Source of the DNA: Gracilaria caudata
Taxonomy: Eukaryota; Rhodophyta; Florideophyceae; Gracilariales; Gracilariaceae
Length of the DNA: 64,000 nt
NCBI GenBank assembly: GCA_030374735.1
Contig: JASCIV010000008.1
Span: 1 to 64,000 of the forward strand
Direction: 5' to 3'
Shown here: positions 40,203-50,102 of the stretch, piece after piece
Layout: each line of letters begins with the position of its first letter
How positions within the stretch are numbered: the first letter of the stretch is position 1
The notes under the pieces: generated by a model
What the model was told of the DNA's origin: nothing
The model's database searches: none
Seen by the model: only the letters and a program-made list of their open reading frames with translations
Position numbers and translations under genes: made by a program

Positions 40203-41096
40203 ATGATGAGCACGGCGTCTCTTCGAGATGCACCAGAAAACAATGGGGGAAACAACTTGCATGGCTTGGTTCGAAATCTGAGGCAGCGATTTCCTAATCC
40301 CGGTCGAAAACAAGGATCATGGAGGGCTTCAGTTGCGATGGTTTTCCGCCCATCTACGTCAGAATCAGTACATGTACCGCTGGACCTCTTGTTTATTCAA
40401 CGAGCCCCCAGAGAGGGCGACCCGTGGTCCGCACATATTGCATTCCCCGGGGGAAGACGTGATCCAGAGGATAACGATGACCTCTCTACCGCTCTCCGTG
40501 AAACAAAAGAAGAGGTTGGACTGGACTTAACCTCATCGGCTTACGAGCTTATATCTCAAATCCAAGATCGACCGATCGTTCGGAATCAGCAGAAACAAGG
40601 GGTGTTATCTGCATTTGTGTTTCTTCAGAATGAAAGTTATACCCCAAGATTGGTATTGGACCAAACGGAAATAGCATCAGCTTTCTGGGTTCCATTGTCT
40701 CATCTGCATCGATGGTCCCCAAACAGTACCAATCGCTTTATTCCTATTCCGGAAATCAAGACGATCTCCCTCACAAGACTGGCAGCCTCAGTCTTGCAGG
40801 GGCTTGGATTTAAGTTCTACAGCGTGCCAGCATTGGATGTGCTACCTCATGCTGTAGACTTTGTACAAGCTCCAAACATGAGTGCTCCATATGTTGTGTT
40901 ATGGGGGATGTCTTTGGACTGCTTAGGCGATGTTTTGGATTCATTCGGAATACCAAGAGTCGATCGCCCATACGTCGATCCACCGTTTCGTTTGGCGGCC
41001 ACTGTGGCATCGGGGTTGTGGGATTTCATCTTTCGTATCAAAGACGTCTCACGCAGACTTCGAAACGAAACTGCGGTAATGCACGTTCAGTACTGA
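40203..41096 (+). CDS. Nudix hydrolase, CoA-pyrophosphatase-like
   Basis: 297 residues from the ATG at 40203; the frame upstream begins only with TTG. The Nudix box is GGRRDPED...TALRETKEEVGL, with the REx2EE core that binds magnesium. It is preceded by LLFIQRAPREG and AFPGG, the extra motif (UPF0035) found in coenzyme A diphosphatases such as NUDT7 and NUDT8. These split CoA into 3',5'-ADP and phosphopantetheine and work in peroxisome or mitochondrion. No clear targeting signal is seen; the C-terminus (HVQY) is not a peroxisomal PTS1. A C-terminal domain of about 130 residues is longer than in the small family members. Only 51 bp separate its stop from the SPO11 start. Confidence 0.88.
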   Translation: MMSTASLRDAPENNGGNNLHGLVRNLRQRFPNPGRKQGSWRASVAMVFRPSTSESVHVPLDLLFIQRAPREGDPWSAHIAFPGGRRDPEDNDDLSTALRETKEEVGLDLTSSAYELISQIQDRPIVRNQQKQGVLSAFVFLQNESYTPRLVLDQTEIASAFWVPLSHLHRWSPNSTNRFIPIPEIKTISLTRLAASVLQGLGFKFYSVPALDVLPHAVDFVQAPNMSAPYVVLWGMSLDCLGDVLDSFGIPRVDRPYVDPPFRLAATVASGLWDFIFRIKDVSRRLRNETAVMHVQY

Positions 41097-41147
41097 CACA
41101 TTCAATGACGGTTTACAATCTCAAAGGGTATCAGTGAAACACGGAGA

Positions 41148-42465
41148 ATGGAAGTCACTCATCTGACGCCAAATGAAGTCTTAAAAGAACTGGAGCTCCT
41201 TACTATGAACATGCTCAAATATATATTGTTACGAGAGAATGACGAGCAAGATAATGAATGCTTTACTTTCCAACGCGTCCCCCATGATCTAAAGGTTGCG
41301 TTGCGCGTTTCATATATAGCCTTTCTCGCTCATTCCAGTATTCGCTGTGGGAAACTAGTTACAAAAAGAGATATATTCTACACGTGCCGCTCCCTGTTTC
41401 CTACTCCGGAATCAGTTGATCGAGGTTTATCATACATCTGCTCTTCTCTGAGTGTGCACAGGAACGAGCTAAATATTGTCGCCACGCCAAAGGGTCTAGT
41501 GGTTGGAAGAGTTACATACGTCGATGAATTTGAGAACGCGGTTGACGTTGGCATGTTCGGTCATACTGGATGCTTGGTTCCGTCGAGACCCGAGCGACTA
41601 AAGAAGGTTGTCGCTGATGTCCAAGCTGTCATTGTGTAAGTATATTCTTTACTGTGGTGAACAACCCTCTACCCTCAAAACTACTGGACTATGTTTTCGC
41701 AAAGCAGTTCTCTCTCAAGAATTCGAGCTGGATTCAATTTCCCTCCTCGCAAGAGCGACACCACTTTGACTTCAGGCCTACATTTAGAACGAGATTGCTG
41801 ACAAATGCGGTAACTTCAAGAAACAGCGTGGAGAAGGAGGCAGCGTTCCATTCTTTGATCGATGAATCCATTGGTCAAGGAGCCCTTTCTCCGTTTCTGC
41901 TCGTCACCGGTAAAGGTATGTCATGATAGAAGAGCTCTAATCCAACTAGACAAGCTTCAAACCCACAATCATAAGTACGACGCCGGTCTAACAGGTTAAT
42001 ACGCTTGGCGTAGGCTATCCAGATATTGGAACTCGACTGTTTCTACGAACTGTGGCTGAGGCACATGAAGGCTTTCACAAGCAAATGCCAATATATATTC
42101 TAACGGACGCAGACCCTCACGGACTCAGCATTGCAAACTGCTATATAGACAGTCTCCGAGGGTGTATGGTTTATTGGCTGGGAGTCAGGCACTCGGATCA
42201 AAGCACGATGTTTGAGCTGCAAGACTCACAAATTATGCGGTTAAACAAAACTGAAAACGCTTTGCTCGATGGAATGCTTGCGCGATGGGGACGGGATGTA
42301 GACGCAGTACGAGGCCCTGAACAATCTCTCCTACAGGACGCCAAAATCATGAAAGCCTCTCAGACAAAGTTTGAGATGGAAGCCCTGGCTGCCAACAGGG
42401 GTACGTTGTGGAATAGATCTGGCCTTCTTGAATACGTCATGTGCAAGGTTCTTTCCCTAGAGTGA
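41148..42465 (+). CDS. SPO11: Meiotic recombination protein SPO11
   Basis: Three exons, 41148-41635, 41827-41915 and 42014-42465, encode 342 residues. Introns of 191 and 98 bp begin gtaagt and gtatgt. Splicing rebuilds AVIVVEKEAAF and VTGKGYPDIG exactly as in SPO11/topoisomerase VI A. The catalytic tyrosine is Y78 in TKRDIFY, the same form as in yeast (RDIFY). The Toprim metal site uses E165 and the DADPHG motif (D224, D226). The winged-helix part is at about 40-125. SPO11 makes the double-strand breaks that begin meiotic recombination, with a TOPOVIBL-like partner. It marks an organism with meiosis. Length is close to that of other SPO11 proteins (about 360-400), slightly short at the N-terminus. 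A hairpin follows the stop. Confidence 0.94.
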
Positions 42466-42499
42466 TCAAGCAGGCAAACTGCAACAAAGTTGCAACGCA

Positions 42500-42541
42500 G
42501 TTTGGGAACGCTCATTAGCTTGGGAGCGTTCGTTTCCAAAC
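42500..42541. repeat. Hairpin after the SPO11 stop codon
   Basis: gtttgggaacgctc pairs with gagcgttcgtttccaaac, with one bulge and a 10-nt loop. It sits in the short interval between convergent SPO11 and GT77-like genes and may affect 3' end formation. Confidence 0.5.
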
Positions 42542-42676
42542 AAACCCAACGACAAATCTAGACCATACTATTCTGACCGACAAAGAGGAAAACACATCAG
42601 ACACCGAGATGTTGTTGTTCTAACGTAAGTCTTTACCGCCGTACACACAAAAAAAGCCTTAGGCTTACTGGACATA

Positions 42677-43717
42677 TCAACAGTAACTTCCACATGTTCT
42701 GAGAGACGTTGCGTCAGCTTCTACTGGCTGCCGAAGGCAAACAAGGTCCTCTTCGCTTCCCGAGGCAAACCACATGCCCTTTGCGATGAACCTGGCCTTC
42801 TTCTTCTTCGCTTTGATGAAATTATTGTGCAAAACAATAAAGTCACCGTTATCGCACATGAGTCTGAGTTGTTCTCTTGAGTATTGAAACACGTTGATGC
42901 CAGAATAAAGTTGAGCACCAGATGGAAACTTTGAAGCAGGCAGAAGGCGAATTTCGGCCCCTCGGCTTTGACATCGATACGGAACTTCTCCGTACGGTTC
43001 CATGATTTTGCGCCCTCCATGCTCAGGATCACAAAAGATTTTGTTGACAACATCTTGGTCATGATGACCTATGTGTATGTTTTGCATTAGTGCGCGGAAA
43101 AGGGCCAAGGTACGCTCATTGGATCGCACCAAGTAGAAGCCAGAGTTGAGAGTGCGATAGTTGGCCTCTGGTTGGATGAGGACATCGGCATTTCTATAGT
43201 GAGGCCAACGCGAAAGAACTTGTTGTACGTAGTGAGCAGGATCAGAGCACCAAAAAATATCTGCATCCGATAACAAGACATCAAGACCGGAGAGAAGCGC
43301 AGAGAGGACCGCCTTGAGTTTGTTTTTGGTAATCTGGTTGAACGAGCGCGGGCCGTCGCGACTGAACTGTCCCGGAGTGGCGTCATCGCCGATCTCGTGC
43401 GAGAGGCGAACCGAAGACCAGCCCAGATGGTGAGACAGATTGTGTGTGCGCACGTCAAGCGAGAATACAACCGGTGCATAGCTGAGATTCAGATTGTCGA
43501 GGTTACACTTGAAGTTCTGCAGAAAGTGGCGGTACATCCAGTTAGAGGTAGTGACCACCACCAGCGACGATTTAGCCAGCTTCGGACGAGTCCATCGCTT
43601 CGCTAGCAGGCGAACAACAAGCACGAGGACAAACGAAATGAGCAGCAGCGGTAACGTGGGGGAGGGCGACGTGCGGCACGGCTGGCTCTTGCGCTTCGAA
43701 CGCGCTCGAGGCGTCAT
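42677..43717 (-). CDS. Type II glycosyltransferase, GT77-like
   Basis: 346 residues from the ATG at 43717. A basic cytoplasmic tail, one hydrophobic anchor at about 23-37, then the catalytic domain. The DxD motif is in LLSDADIFWCSDP (D151, D153); NSGFYLV at 191-197 and HHDQD at about 218-222 follow in the usual order. This is the pattern of the nucleotide-diphospho-sugar transferases of family GT77 (plant RRA, RGXT, XEG113), which add arabinose, xylose or galactose to wall glycoproteins and pectins. Family GT77 is an assignment by motif, not by search. It is probably a Golgi enzyme. It is divergent from BUB3 across a GC-rich spacer. Confidence 0.8.
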   Translation of the reverse strand: MTPRARSKRKSQPCRTSPSPTLPLLLISFVLVLVVRLLAKRWTRPKLAKSSLVVVTTSNWMYRHFLQNFKCNLDNLNLSYAPVVFSLDVRTHNLSHHLGWSSVRLSHEIGDDATPGQFSRDGPRSFNQITKNKLKAVLSALLSGLDVLLSDADIFWCSDPAHYVQQVLSRWPHYRNADVLIQPEANYRTLNSGFYLVRSNERTLALFRALMQNIHIGHHDQDVVNKIFCDPEHGGRKIMEPYGEVPYRCQSRGAEIRLLPASKFPSGAQLYSGINVFQYSREQLRLMCDNGDFIVLHNNFIKAKKKKARFIAKGMWFASGSEEDLVCLRQPVEADATSLRTCGSYC

Positions 43718-44463
43718 GTGGGAGCACAGCCAGCACGACAAAGACCTAGCATGACGAACAAGCAGCGCGCTGCGCACAACCAGCGCACGCTACGCCAAGA
43801 TAGCCGCCAAGGAGCGGACAAAACTGGCACGTCGCCGCCGGGCCGCGGCGGACGCGCCATTGGCAACGCAGAAAGACGGCGGGGCGGCGGCACGTGGCGA
43901 GCCGCAGCGTGCGGCGCGGTGCGCCAGATCGCAGGGAGCACGGAGGGGGCACTTTATCGTCACTGATAAATAAAGCGGCTCCTTGGCGACATGCAGCGGT
44001 GCGTCACCGAACATACACTAACGCAGCGCGGCTACCGACAACACTGGCGGCTACCTTCGTATCAACGAAGGGTACCGTGCGAGCCGCCACAGCACGAGCT
44101 GACGACGCAGCGCGCGGTGCCAGCCGCGACCGGCGCGTGCATCTCGCGCGACAGAGTCGTGCTGTTTGGCGTCGCGCATGTGTATCTATTGGAACTCTCC
44201 TGCATGCGTTCTGTCGCCAGCCATCGGCCCCCCGCGCGCCTCATTTGCTTTTCATACGACGCACAGCGTCTTCGTCGCGCCGGCTTCCAAGATATGCCAC
44301 ACCGTTCTGCTTCGCGTTCCGTAAGTGCTGCCCGTGCACGCTCTCCAGCGTTCTTCCCTTTCCAGCAGCGTCCCCTCTCCTCTTCCTCTCTCTGTCACCA
44401 CGCCGCCCAATTGCATTCGTGCACCTCAAAGAACCTGCGTCACCGCCCTTGCCGCTCCCATCC
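43718..44463. promoter_or_regulatory. GC-rich divergent promoter region
   Basis: This 746 bp lies between the GT77-like and BUB3 starts. Base composition is like the islands at 4.1-4.75 kb and 18.6-19.5 kb. The BUB3 frame is open through it from 43894 but the predicted N-terminus is arginine-rich filler with no similarity, so it is not taken as coding. Confidence 0.4.
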
Positions 44464-45450
44464 ATGACGTCGAGCGCGCAAGCCACGAATGTCTTGGATC
44501 CCGCCCCCCAGGATGCCATCTCGCGTGTTACGTTCGCCCCCAACTCCTCCCACATCCTCGTCTCGTCATGGGCCGGCACCATTGCGCTTTACGAATCCAA
44601 CAGCGGGACCATGCGAACAGAAAGTAACCTCGGCTCTGTTGTGCTTGATTCGACCTGGGTTGGCGACAATATGGTTACAGCCGGCGCTCTGGATGGCACT
44701 GTGCTGCTCGCCGTCGTGCGCGAGACTGGCATGGACTGCCGCACGCTTGGTTTCCACTCTGCCGGTGTTCGCGCGGTCTCCAGTATTCCCGAGCACGGCA
44801 TTATCTCGTCGGGCAGCTGGGACTCACGTTTGTTGCTATGGGATGTACGCACCAACCAGCGCACCGCGTCCATTAATGCTGGTGGAAAGGTGTATGGCAG
44901 TGCGCGCTGCGGTCCATACGGCATTGTGTTCATCACCTCAAGCCGCCAAATACGTCTCATCGACTGTCGCAATCCATCTCAATTTTTGTTCGACATCATC
45001 CCCACCACGCTTTCGTATCAGCTCAGGGGCGTAAGTGCCTCTCTCAACGGCAGACAGATCGTGGTAGGCAGCACTGAAGGTCGTGTTGCTGTCGAGTACA
45101 TTGATGAACCCACCCGTTCTTACTCGTTCAGATGCCATCGAGTGGAGGACGTTGCATACCCGGTCAATTGCATTTCTCACAACAAAAAGTATTCATCCTT
45201 CACCACGGGTGGGGCTGATGGACATGTAGCCTTTTGGGATGGTGATGCTAAGAAGCGCATCACCCAGTTTTCGAGATATCCCACTAGTGTCGCTTCTCTC
45301 GACTTTGACGCCGATGTAAAGCGCATTGCGGTTGCCGTGTCGTATACTTTCGAGGAGGGCGAGAAGGACCACCCTCCGGATGAGGTCATCATCAGAGCGG
45401 TGGATGAATCTCACTTGGTTACTCGAGACGCCCCGCGCACCGGCCAATGA
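44464..45450 (+). CDS. BUB3: Spindle checkpoint WD40 protein BUB3
   Basis: 328 residues from the ATG at 44464, the expected BUB3 length, forming a seven-bladed WD40 propeller. Diagnostic blocks are GSWDSRLLLWDVR, VEYIDEPTRSYSFRCHR, TGGADGHVAFWDGDAKKRITQF and RYPTSVASLDF, then AVSYTFEEGEKDHPPDE. These separate BUB3 from its relative RAE1. BUB3 binds phosphorylated MELT motifs of KNL1 and brings BUB1/BUBR1 to unattached kinetochores. The open frame runs upstream to 43894 but the upstream part is low-complexity, so the start at 44464 is preferred. Confidence 0.93.
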   Translation: MTSSAQATNVLDPAPQDAISRVTFAPNSSHILVSSWAGTIALYESNSGTMRTESNLGSVVLDSTWVGDNMVTAGALDGTVLLAVVRETGMDCRTLGFHSAGVRAVSSIPEHGIISSGSWDSRLLLWDVRTNQRTASINAGGKVYGSARCGPYGIVFITSSRQIRLIDCRNPSQFLFDIIPTTLSYQLRGVSASLNGRQIVVGSTEGRVAVEYIDEPTRSYSFRCHRVEDVAYPVNCISHNKKYSSFTTGGADGHVAFWDGDAKKRITQFSRYPTSVASLDFDADVKRIAVAVSYTFEEGEKDHPPDEVIIRAVDESHLVTRDAPRTGQ

Positions 45451-46167
45451 CTTCGACTGCTTTCGAACGGTGTTGCAATTGCCACACCCATTTTTCCAGT
45501 TGCAAATAGGGGCAGTACCCTATCAAGAATGAATCGCTACTACCAGTATGGCCGCGCAAGGTGGACCGCTAATTATCAGTGAGCATCTGTTTATCATAAG
45601 CATCATTCCTACTAACGTTCCGAAGTGAAATCACTTTCGCTATGCTGCACTAACCGTCTTCAATGTTTCGAAGACCAATCGCTTGCAGAATTAACACCTC
45701 AACTTGAGATGAAGTATCTCTCATAGATCACGGCGCGTTTTCCAATACTGAGTCTAACACGTACGACCACTCGTGAAGGTTGAAACTTTATGCTGAATCG
45801 AAGACGGCCGCTGGAGTCTCAAATAGGTTAAGCATGTGCTTGAGAACCACAGCGTACAACAAGCTTTAGGCTGGTTTTCACTAACGTCAATCATTCCTCA
45901 CGAGCAGTCAGACTGACGCCCATTAAATTCGCTGAGCAGCCGTCCCACGCGACCGTTAGTGGTATCCACTCGCTCCCATTCAACCTGCTTGTATGGTATC
46001 ATTTTGCTATTCTGCTCTGTTCCGATGGATGTTCTGTACAGGTCAATATCCGTCGAGTGGAAAACAAACGTGCAACAGTATGTTTCTTAAACACAGGCCC
46101 AGGGGACACTCGCACTCTGCTTTTGCTGCACTCGACGTTCGGTTCATTTCCATAACTGAGCAGACCA
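45451..46167. other. Intergenic region
   Basis: Co-directional spacer of 717 bp between BUB3 and the secreted orphan. I see no gene, repeat or motif that I can support. Confidence 0.35.
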
Positions 46168-47325
46168 ATGTCTGCCATGATGACGTGGCTCCTACTCTTT
46201 ATGTCCTTCCTCTTAACATATGGTCGCGTCGTTGCGGATACCAGAAGAATAGATGCTTCGCTAAAGCTATCTTCAGGAAACATATCGAAGGGGCCTACAG
46301 AATGTTACCTAGCAGCAGAATCCTGTGATGCCTGTCAAAGAGAGTGCAGGACGCAGGGTGCTCGCTATTATTTTGCAAGCAATGCACCAAAGTTGGACTA
46401 TTCAAACTATGCCAAAAGTGTGGAAGAGTTACATCGATGTACAATGTACACAAAGAAACTTCGTCGCGGGTTGCCGTCATGGTGCGTGAATGACGGCACT
46501 CGCTACTTGGCAACCAGCGAGTTTAAACCTACGAAGTCTACTTGCACGCGCGAACCGAAAGCTTGTGCGAAGTGGTTGGGGAAGGAGGCTGACAAGAACT
46601 TGCAAAGCGGTATTTGGAAGTCTGAAACCAGCCTCTACGTTCTTGCGAAGAAGATGCAAGAACTTGCTCTAGCACAGGAGGATTTGTCCATTGAGACAAG
46701 GCGAAACAATCGTTCGAAAGAAGAGGCACACGAGATTGCCAAGGCTTGGAAAGAGCGGTGGTTAGATATGGCAACACTGCACCTTGAAAACCCTGAGGAA
46801 ACGGTCACCAAGTTTGCAGATCCAGTTTTCGTGAACTATAGCCACATGAAAGGTGAAGGACAGAGAATCAAAAGTGAGGTCTCCCAAAACAACCTGTATG
46901 ATGCTAACAATAGAAACAAGGCCATTCGCAAGGAAACTATGGACAAGATTCCCCTCTACCTAGGTTCAATTACCCAGCTGCAGAATCACGTCAAGTCCAA
47001 AAAGACGGAAACGGATAGGTATCTTCAGGAGATAAAGGAAATCGCGAATAGAACGGCCCATCTACAACTAGAAGCCACGAACATCATTTACGAAACAACT
47101 CATTCAAGTAATCTGGATGGAGAGATCGCCCTCCTTGACCAAGAACTCTTGGACTTGTACATAGAACTCAAAAAAGAACGAGCCATTCTTCACGACGCGA
47201 ACCTGAACTCCACTTTCTCAAAACTTCGTCTCGTTGGTATGATGCGTAGATTGGTTAAGGAGATTTCGATTGGGCAATCCGAATGTCCACCTTCCGAGAA
47301 ATTTGGCGTTCATACCTCCAGTTAA
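46168..47325 (+). CDS. Secreted Cys-rich and coiled-coil orphan protein
   Basis: 385 residues from ATG. Residues 1-23 form a signal peptide. A small domain follows with eight cysteines at 46, 53, 56, 60, 91, 106, 126 and 133, probably four disulfides. From about 140 to 370 the chain is helical and charged, with coiled-coil-like stretches, and several Asn-x-Ser/Thr sites fit secretion. There is no clear membrane anchor or catalytic motif, and I do not recognise the family. Its TAA stop overlaps the stop of the Noc1 gene on the other strand. Confidence 0.7.
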   Translation: MSAMMTWLLLFMSFLLTYGRVVADTRRIDASLKLSSGNISKGPTECYLAAESCDACQRECRTQGARYYFASNAPKLDYSNYAKSVEELHRCTMYTKKLRRGLPSWCVNDGTRYLATSEFKPTKSTCTREPKACAKWLGKEADKNLQSGIWKSETSLYVLAKKMQELALAQEDLSIETRRNNRSKEEAHEIAKAWKERWLDMATLHLENPEETVTKFADPVFVNYSHMKGEGQRIKSEVSQNNLYDANNRNKAIRKETMDKIPLYLGSITQLQNHVKSKKTETDRYLQEIKEIANRTAHLQLEATNIIYETTHSSNLDGEIALLDQELLDLYIELKKERAILHDANLNSTFSKLRLVGMMRRLVKEISIGQSECPPSEKFGVHTSS

Positions 47326-50102
47326 CGTGGTTTTCTTTTCTTTCGTCGTTTTCGCTTCGTGTTCATTTCTTCGTTCAAAGAATCAGCCTTTCGCTTTGAT
47401 GGCACGTCTGAACTTTTAGCGGATGTTTTCTTAGCAAGGCCTCGTTTTGGTTGCGTAAATGAATCAGTTGGCAAGAACTCTTGTGCAGTGACCTGCTGAT
47501 CTTCGTTAGAATCCATGCCGCCACCGTGCTCATCTTCCTTTCCACAACGGCGTTTATTCATCCGAAGAAGAGATACTTTCTCATCAGATGGGCGGGTATC
47601 TCTTTGATCCTCTAATCCATCGATTGCTTCCTCAAAGTCTTCCATAGGGGCAAATACGTCCGAAAACCCAAATTGGTGTGGGTTCTGTCTTACCGATATG
47701 CCGTCAACAACTTTTTCTTCTACGTCCTCGTGCTCATTCATTTCCCCTGCTCCATCAATATCCTCCTCCTTTCCAAAAGCCTTTTCAAATGCCATCAACT
47801 CGTCTTCATCTTCATCGTCCTCGTCAACAAACTCATTCTGCTTCCCATCACTGAAAAGCACTTTGTCGCCCCCAAGGCGACGCATTTCAGCATACAGAGC
47901 CTTTTCAAATTCTTCTTCTTCTGAATCTATATCTGAATCATGTACATCTCCCGGGATCTCAGCCCCTTCCGCGGGTAGCCCAGCTTCATCAACGTCTTCC
48001 ACGCATACAACACGATCAGGATTGGTTTGAAAGAATCTTGCAAAGAATTTGTTATCCTCCAACACTTTCCCATGCTCGATAAAGTTCAGAAACTGTCGAG
48101 AGTTTGGTATGGGGTCAACTCGGTATCGCGAAGATCTCTTTCCATGTAGGGACTTCGCGACACGATTTTTGGCTTTCTTGTAGCTGAACTTGTCCAAGAA
48201 AGCAATTTCTGCGAAGTCTTTCAACGGATCACCCGCATAATGAATTGCTTCAAGCTTCTCACAAATGGATGTAGCAAACATAGATACACTGGGATGGAAG
48301 TGGGCTGACAATCCGAGCATTTCCCAAAGGCAACTCTTTTCTGCCCCTGCAAAGCGTGGATCGCGCTTCTGTGGATTATACGCAGGCACCTCCTCATTCG
48401 ACGATGCCCCTTTAGGCTCCATCTCGGACTCTTCGTCCTCCGTTTGTCCATTTGTTTGATTAAGGCCACGGGGCTTACTCATAACTGCATCCCCTTGTCT
48501 CATATTCTTGGCACCAGGTTGACGGGTTTCGGGTTCCACGTCTTCAAACACTTCAGTTTCATCGTCATTTTCACCTAATGACAAAAAAGAGCGGACAAGT
48601 CCTTTATGTCTATGCGAAAGAGACTCTGATATGACCATGATGCAAGCGCCTGCAAACCCTGCAGAGCCAAAGAAACTCGCCTGAAGCAGGCGTTTCGTAA
48701 ATGCTTTCAGTCGATTCGTGCTTGTATCAGATTTCATAGCTCTATACAAAAGATTCAAGAATGAAGCTTGCTTCTCTTCGCCAGACCACGCGACATCATA
48801 GATACGAGAGTATAAGGCTCGATAAAATCTATCATTCTGTGTAGAATTCGCCTGTGAGATTTGCAGTAAGAACGCCAACGCCTGCGTTGCTGATGCTATA
48901 GATTTCCCATGTGCTACTCGAAAGAGCGTGTCATAATGTGTATTGTAAGTCGTTGAATCCTCTTCTGGTCGCGTGTACGGAAATGCTCGGTTCACCCCAA
49001 CCAAGAGAGCACCCAGTAGACGCGTACCGCCAACGCCTTGAACTTTTTCCTTTGCCTTCACTTCCCTCTTCACAATCACGCCCTTTCTTCTGATGCGTTT
49101 AATCTTTATCTTCTCTCGTTTCTGTGTTCCGGGTTTCGATTGCGATTCCTCTTCTGAAATTATCCTAGTGAATAAGTCCATGTACAAGCGCACAAATCTT
49201 CGAGCCAGTTCCACATCGTTCCCGGAGAATCGAATCTGATTGAGAAAATTGACAGCATAGTACTGTGCTTTTCGGGACACATTTTGCCGTAAGATAAGCA
49301 GCTCCACTTCTTTGATTACCACCATTTGCATCTTTGGGTGATGCTCATAGATGAGTTTCAAGAGCAGTTGAGCCGCGAGAGAAGAAACTTTGCGCTCTGG
49401 ATCTCCAAGCTTGTTGACGAGCATGGCCAGCAACATGTTCTCATTCTCAGGTTTCTCAATGAGGAGTTCGGCCATGTACTTAAGCGCCGTTTCTCTCATA
49501 AACGTGAGTGGGTCCCTTCCACATTCCTCGAGGACGTCCACAAACTGAGCGTAAATGGCTTTCAGTTCACTTTCGAAAAGAGCGTATATCAGATGCCTTT
49601 TGGTCAGTGCATTCTTCCCACAAGAAAATTCCCGATTCTCGAAGGAAATTAGACGACGACTATTAGGAAGAAGATTATTGACGAACAGATCCTTCAGAGC
49701 TTCAAGTGCGCTTTTGCGCTCTCGCCTGATTTTCTTCCTGGCAAATTCCAACATGTTCTGAAGCTCATCAAGGCGATGGACCGGGCTTTCTTGTACAAGA
49801 AGTGTCTCAGCTGCAATCTTATCGCTTAAAGTTTTTTCCTTGTCTAACGCCTTTTTGATCGCCGCGCTCGACGAATTGTTTACCTTTCTCTCGAACACTT
49901 GACTCGCAGATGAAAGGGCTTTCGTTGCTACTTCCTTCCATAAAGATATTTCTGCTCGGGGTCCTCCATGGCCCTCTTCAGGCCACTCCGGTTCGCAGTC
50001 ATACCAGTGTTCACCCTCGAGGTCTTCATCAGCCAAAAGCTGTCCAGGTAGATGATGCAAAGCCAGAAGTCGATCACCTGGTTCCGTTGACGTTCGCCCC
50101 AT
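47322..50102 (-). CDS. NOC1: Ribosome biogenesis protein Noc1/Mak21 (CEBPZ)
   Basis: 926 residues from ATG without introns. The helical-repeat core at about 130-500 and the CBF/Mak21 domain at about 400-650 include PAYNPQKRDPRFAGAEKSCL and HFHPSVS, then AGDPLKDF and FLDKFSYKKAKN, the family signature. Residues about 715-830 are a highly acidic tract, and the C-terminus is a very basic KRKRRKKRKPR tail, a likely nucleolar signal. Noc1 pairs with Noc2 on 90S and pre-60S particles in the nucleolus. Human CEBPZ was first named as a CCAAT-binding factor. It shares a 591-bp divergent spacer with RPA2, another ribosome-production gene. Confidence 0.93.
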   Translation of the reverse strand: MGRTSTEPGDRLLALHHLPGQLLADEDLEGEHWYDCEPEWPEEGHGGPRAEISLWKEVATKALSSASQVFERKVNNSSSAAIKKALDKEKTLSDKIAAETLLVQESPVHRLDELQNMLEFARKKIRRERKSALEALKDLFVNNLLPNSRRLISFENREFSCGKNALTKRHLIYALFESELKAIYAQFVDVLEECGRDPLTFMRETALKYMAELLIEKPENENMLLAMLVNKLGDPERKVSSLAAQLLLKLIYEHHPKMQMVVIKEVELLILRQNVSRKAQYYAVNFLNQIRFSGNDVELARRFVRLYMDLFTRIISEEESQSKPGTQKREKIKIKRIRRKGVIVKREVKAKEKVQGVGGTRLLGALLVGVNRAFPYTRPEEDSTTYNTHYDTLFRVAHGKSIASATQALAFLLQISQANSTQNDRFYRALYSRIYDVAWSGEEKQASFLNLLYRAMKSDTSTNRLKAFTKRLLQASFFGSAGFAGACIMVISESLSHRHKGLVRSFLSLGENDDETEVFEDVEPETRQPGAKNMRQGDAVMSKPRGLNQTNGQTEDEESEMEPKGASSNEEVPAYNPQKRDPRFAGAEKSCLWEMLGLSAHFHPSVSMFATSICEKLEAIHYAGDPLKDFAEIAFLDKFSYKKAKNRVAKSLHGKRSSRYRVDPIPNSRQFLNFIEHGKVLEDNKFFARFFQTNPDRVVCVEDVDEAGLPAEGAEIPGDVHDSDIDSEEEEFEKALYAEMRRLGGDKVLFSDGKQNEFVDEDDEDEDELMAFEKAFGKEEDIDGAGEMNEHEDVEEKVVDGISVRQNPHQFGFSDVFAPMEDFEEAIDGLEDQRDTRPSDEKVSLLRMNKRRCGKEDEHGGGMDSNEDQQVTAQEFLPTDSFTQPKRGLAKKTSAKSSDVPSKRKADSLNEEMNTKRKRRKKRKPR

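Noticed and set aside
41654..41926. 90-codon plus-strand frame
   Set aside because: It is the first SPO11 intron read through into exon 2. Splicing at 41635/41827 rebuilds the conserved VVEKEAAF, so only 41827-41915 is coding.
43894..44463. 190-codon N-terminal extension of BUB3
   Set aside because: Arg/Ala-rich sequence in a GC-rich promoter island with no similarity; BUB3 proteins start near the ATG at 44464.
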